Source: an uncultured Cocleimonas sp. (GTDB lineage Bacteria > Pseudomonadota > Gammaproteobacteria > Thiotrichales > Thiotrichaceae). Taken from it: a DNA stretch of 6,919 nucleotides. The notes beneath the pieces were generated by a model. The model made no database searches, was not told the origin of the DNA, and was given only the letters and a program-made list of their open reading frames with translations. Shown here one piece after another: positions 5,609 through 6,919 of this stretch (positions are counted from its first letter, which is position 1; every line of letters begins with the position of its first letter). The stretch covers positions 1 through 6,919 of the forward strand of contig CALJIH010000053.1 in the NCBI GenBank assembly GCA_937974135.1, in the 5' to 3' direction. Both the position numbers and the translations under genes were made by a program.

Positions 5609-5612
5609 GATA
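5603..5612. promoter_or_regulatory. Palindrome TATCTAGATA upstream of ppiC, possible operator
   Basis: This perfect 10-base palindrome overlaps the candidate -10 region of ppiC. It shares the core ATCTAGAT with the palindrome upstream of yciI. The pairing suggests a common regulator or a common DNA-binding site, but palindromes in AT-rich intergenic DNA can arise by chance. Confidence 0.4.
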
Positions 5613-5681
5613 TATACAAAACAATCGGAACCATTCAACTTAACAACATAAATAAATTAAAATTAAAGGAATTTTTTACCT

Positions 5682-6614
5682 ATGTTAATTACTAAAAAAT
5701 CATTACTCGCTGCATCCATAATGACACTTACATTAAGTGCAGTTTCAATATCGCAAGTGAATGCCGCGAGCCACGAAAAAGGTGAAGATGTTGTGATAGC
5801 AACAGTTAATGGCACTAATATCATGAAAAGCTCATTAGATGGTTACCTTGAAATTTTGAAGAAGCAAAAACAAGGCAAAGGAGCTAACCCACAAGCAGCA
5901 ATTGATGATTTAGTTGCAACTGAAATTGCGCTTCAAGAAGCAAAGAAGACAGACATTCTGGAAAGACCTGAATCAAAAAAGGCGATCAGCGATTACACGC
6001 GCAATATTTTATTACAAACGTGGACTAGAGAAAAAGTCGCATCTTTTAAAATCAGCGATGAAGAATTAAAAAAAGCTTACGATGAAAGAGTAACTGCACT
6101 AGCAAGCAAAGAATTTAATGCACGTCATATCCTAGTGAAAACGAAAGATGAAGCAAAAGCGATCATAACTGAAGCAAATGCTGAAGGTGCTGATTTTGCG
6201 GCGATTGCTAAAGAAAAATCAACAGGTCCTTCAGGTTCAAACGGTGGTTCGCTGGGTTGGTTTAAAGCTAAAACCATGGTTCCTGCATTTGCAAATGCGG
6301 TTAAGACAATGGCAAAAGGTGATATTTCAAAAGAGCCAGTTAAGACACAATTTGGCTATCACGTGATTAAATTGGAAGATAGTCGTGATGCAAAACTTCC
6401 TACCATGGAATCGTTAAAGCCTCAGTTAGAGCGCGTTATTTCTCAAAAGCAGATGCTGGCATTTATGGACGGCTTAAAAGAAAAGGCTGAGATCAAAATC
6501 ACTATGCCTGAAGAGCCTGCTGCCATGGATAAAAAAATGGATAAGAAAACCGAAATGAAAAAAGATGACATGAAGAAAGATGACATGAAGAAAGAAAAAA
6601 TGAAAACCAATTAA
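5682..6614 (+). CDS. Secreted parvulin-type peptidyl-prolyl cis-trans isomerase with a repetitive basic tail
   Basis: The 310-residue product is a periplasmic folding factor of the PpiC/SurA/PrsA class. It isomerises peptide bonds before proline and assists envelope proteins. A signal peptide is clear: KK at 5-6, a hydrophobic core at 8-23, and a VNA-A cleavage site after residue 28, with no lipobox cysteine. Residues about 36-130 form a SurA-like helical chaperone region. The parvulin domain spans about 145-233, with FNARHILVK (His149), SNGGSLGWF (186-194), MVPAFANAV (199-207) and QFGYHVIKLED (223-233, His227), so the catalytic histidines are kept. Residues 283-310 are a Lys/Asp/Met tail built on KDDMK units, probably disordered. 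AAAGGA lies 11 bases before the ATG. The stop is 17 bases before ygfZ, so the two are probably co-transcribed. Similar genes are often annotated ppiC or prsA, and I leave the symbol open. Confidence 0.93.
   Translation: MLITKKSLLAASIMTLTLSAVSISQVNAASHEKGEDVVIATVNGTNIMKSSLDGYLEILKKQKQGKGANPQAAIDDLVATEIALQEAKKTDILERPESKKAISDYTRNILLQTWTREKVASFKISDEELKKAYDERVTALASKEFNARHILVKTKDEAKAIITEANAEGADFAAIAKEKSTGPSGSNGGSLGWFKAKTMVPAFANAVKTMAKGDISKEPVKTQFGYHVIKLEDSRDAKLPTMESLKPQLERVISQKQMLAFMDGLKEKAEIKITMPEEPAAMDKKMDKKTEMKKDDMKKDDMKKEKMKTN
6546..6605 (+). repeat. 15-base tandem repeat encoding the isomerase tail
   Basis: Four consecutive 15-base units cover this interval. Units two and three (6561-6575 and 6576-6590, AAAGATGACATGAAG) are identical, and units one and four are degenerate. 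They encode KTEMK, KDDMK, KDDMK and KEKMK. Because the unit length is a multiple of three, copy-number change would alter tail length without a frameshift. Confidence 0.8.
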
Positions 6615-6631
6615 GTCAATTCGGTAAATCT

Positions 6632-6919
6632 ATGAATCCAGATTGGAAGTCGTTTCTACAGGAAAATGGAGCAACCTTTATTGCTCATCCTGGTGAAACG
6701 ATAGAAACTCAACAATTAGTATCTTTTGGTGATCCTGAGTTAGAAATGCAAATTTCTACTCAGGATGTTTTGCTTTGTAATTCATCAGAACGTGGATTAA
6801 TCAAAGTAAATGGAGAAGATGCCGAGACATTTTTACAAAATCAACTAACCAATGATATTCGAAATGTGTCTGAATCTAACCATCAGGCTAGCGCTTGGTG
6901 TTCCCCCAAAGGGCGTATC
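6632..6919 (+). CDS. ygfZ: YgfZ-type folate-binding protein, C-terminal part missing
   Basis: An open frame runs from this ATG to the right edge, giving 96 residues of a longer protein. Residues 44-96 match the N-terminal domain of YgfZ/IBA57 proteins: QDVLLCNSSERGLIKVNGED (44-63), AETFLQNQLTNDIR (64-77) and HQASAWCSPKGRI (84-96). These are folate-binding relatives of the glycine-cleavage T protein (GcvT). They support assembly or repair of certain [4Fe-4S] enzymes, such as the tRNA-modifying MiaB. The signature KGCYxGQE cysteine motif would lie past the window. The ATG is 17 bases after the isomerase stop and has no strong Shine-Dalgarno (GGTAAATCT precedes it), so coupling to ppiC is likely. 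GcvT itself is less likely given the residue pattern. Confidence 0.9.
   Translation, partial: MNPDWKSFLQENGATFIAHPGETIETQQLVSFGDPELEMQISTQDVLLCNSSERGLIKVNGEDAETFLQNQLTNDIRNVSESNHQASAWCSPKGRI

Overview
The window reads as a chromosomal housekeeping segment of a moderately AT-rich gammaproteobacterium. The best taxonomic markers are close matches to the enterobacterial YciO and YciI proteins, plus PpiC and YgfZ. The AT-rich coding sequence and the long type of tryptophanyl-tRNA synthetase would fit a Legionella/Coxiella-like lineage, but that placement is an impression, not something the sequence proves. I see no tRNA, rRNA, CRISPR array, insertion sequence, phage or plasmid gene, and no recognisable defence system.

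Left arm, all on the minus strand, read from high to low coordinates: yciO (YrdC/Sua5-like), a site-2-type M50 membrane metalloprotease, trpS, scpA, scpB, and the first 246 codons of an extracytoplasmic solute-binding protein of the oligopeptide type that runs off the left edge. The first four genes are separated by only 15, 24 and 29 bases and probably form one transcript. A 218-base gap then splits scpA from scpB, which normally sit tightly together. The gap holds several hairpins, a perfect minus-strand TATAAT, and one copy of a 22-base C7-containing repeat. The second copy lies in frame inside the solute-binding-protein gene.

Right arm, plus strand: yciI, a secreted parvulin-type peptidyl-prolyl isomerase with a pentapeptide-repeat tail, and the start of ygfZ, which runs off the right edge. 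yciI and yciO diverge from a 153-base intergenic region. The palindrome core ATCTAGAT occurs only upstream of yciI and upstream of ppiC.

Functionally the segment covers chromosome condensation (ScpA/ScpB, partners of SMC), tryptophan charging, membrane proteolysis, periplasmic protein folding, and iron-sulfur enzyme upkeep (YgfZ). The points most worth a second look are the paired C7 repeat, the cysteine pattern in TrpS that resembles a [4Fe-4S] site, the membrane-anchored coiled-coil architecture of the solute-binding protein, and the shared ATCTAGAT palindromes. I found no convincing new multi-gene system.
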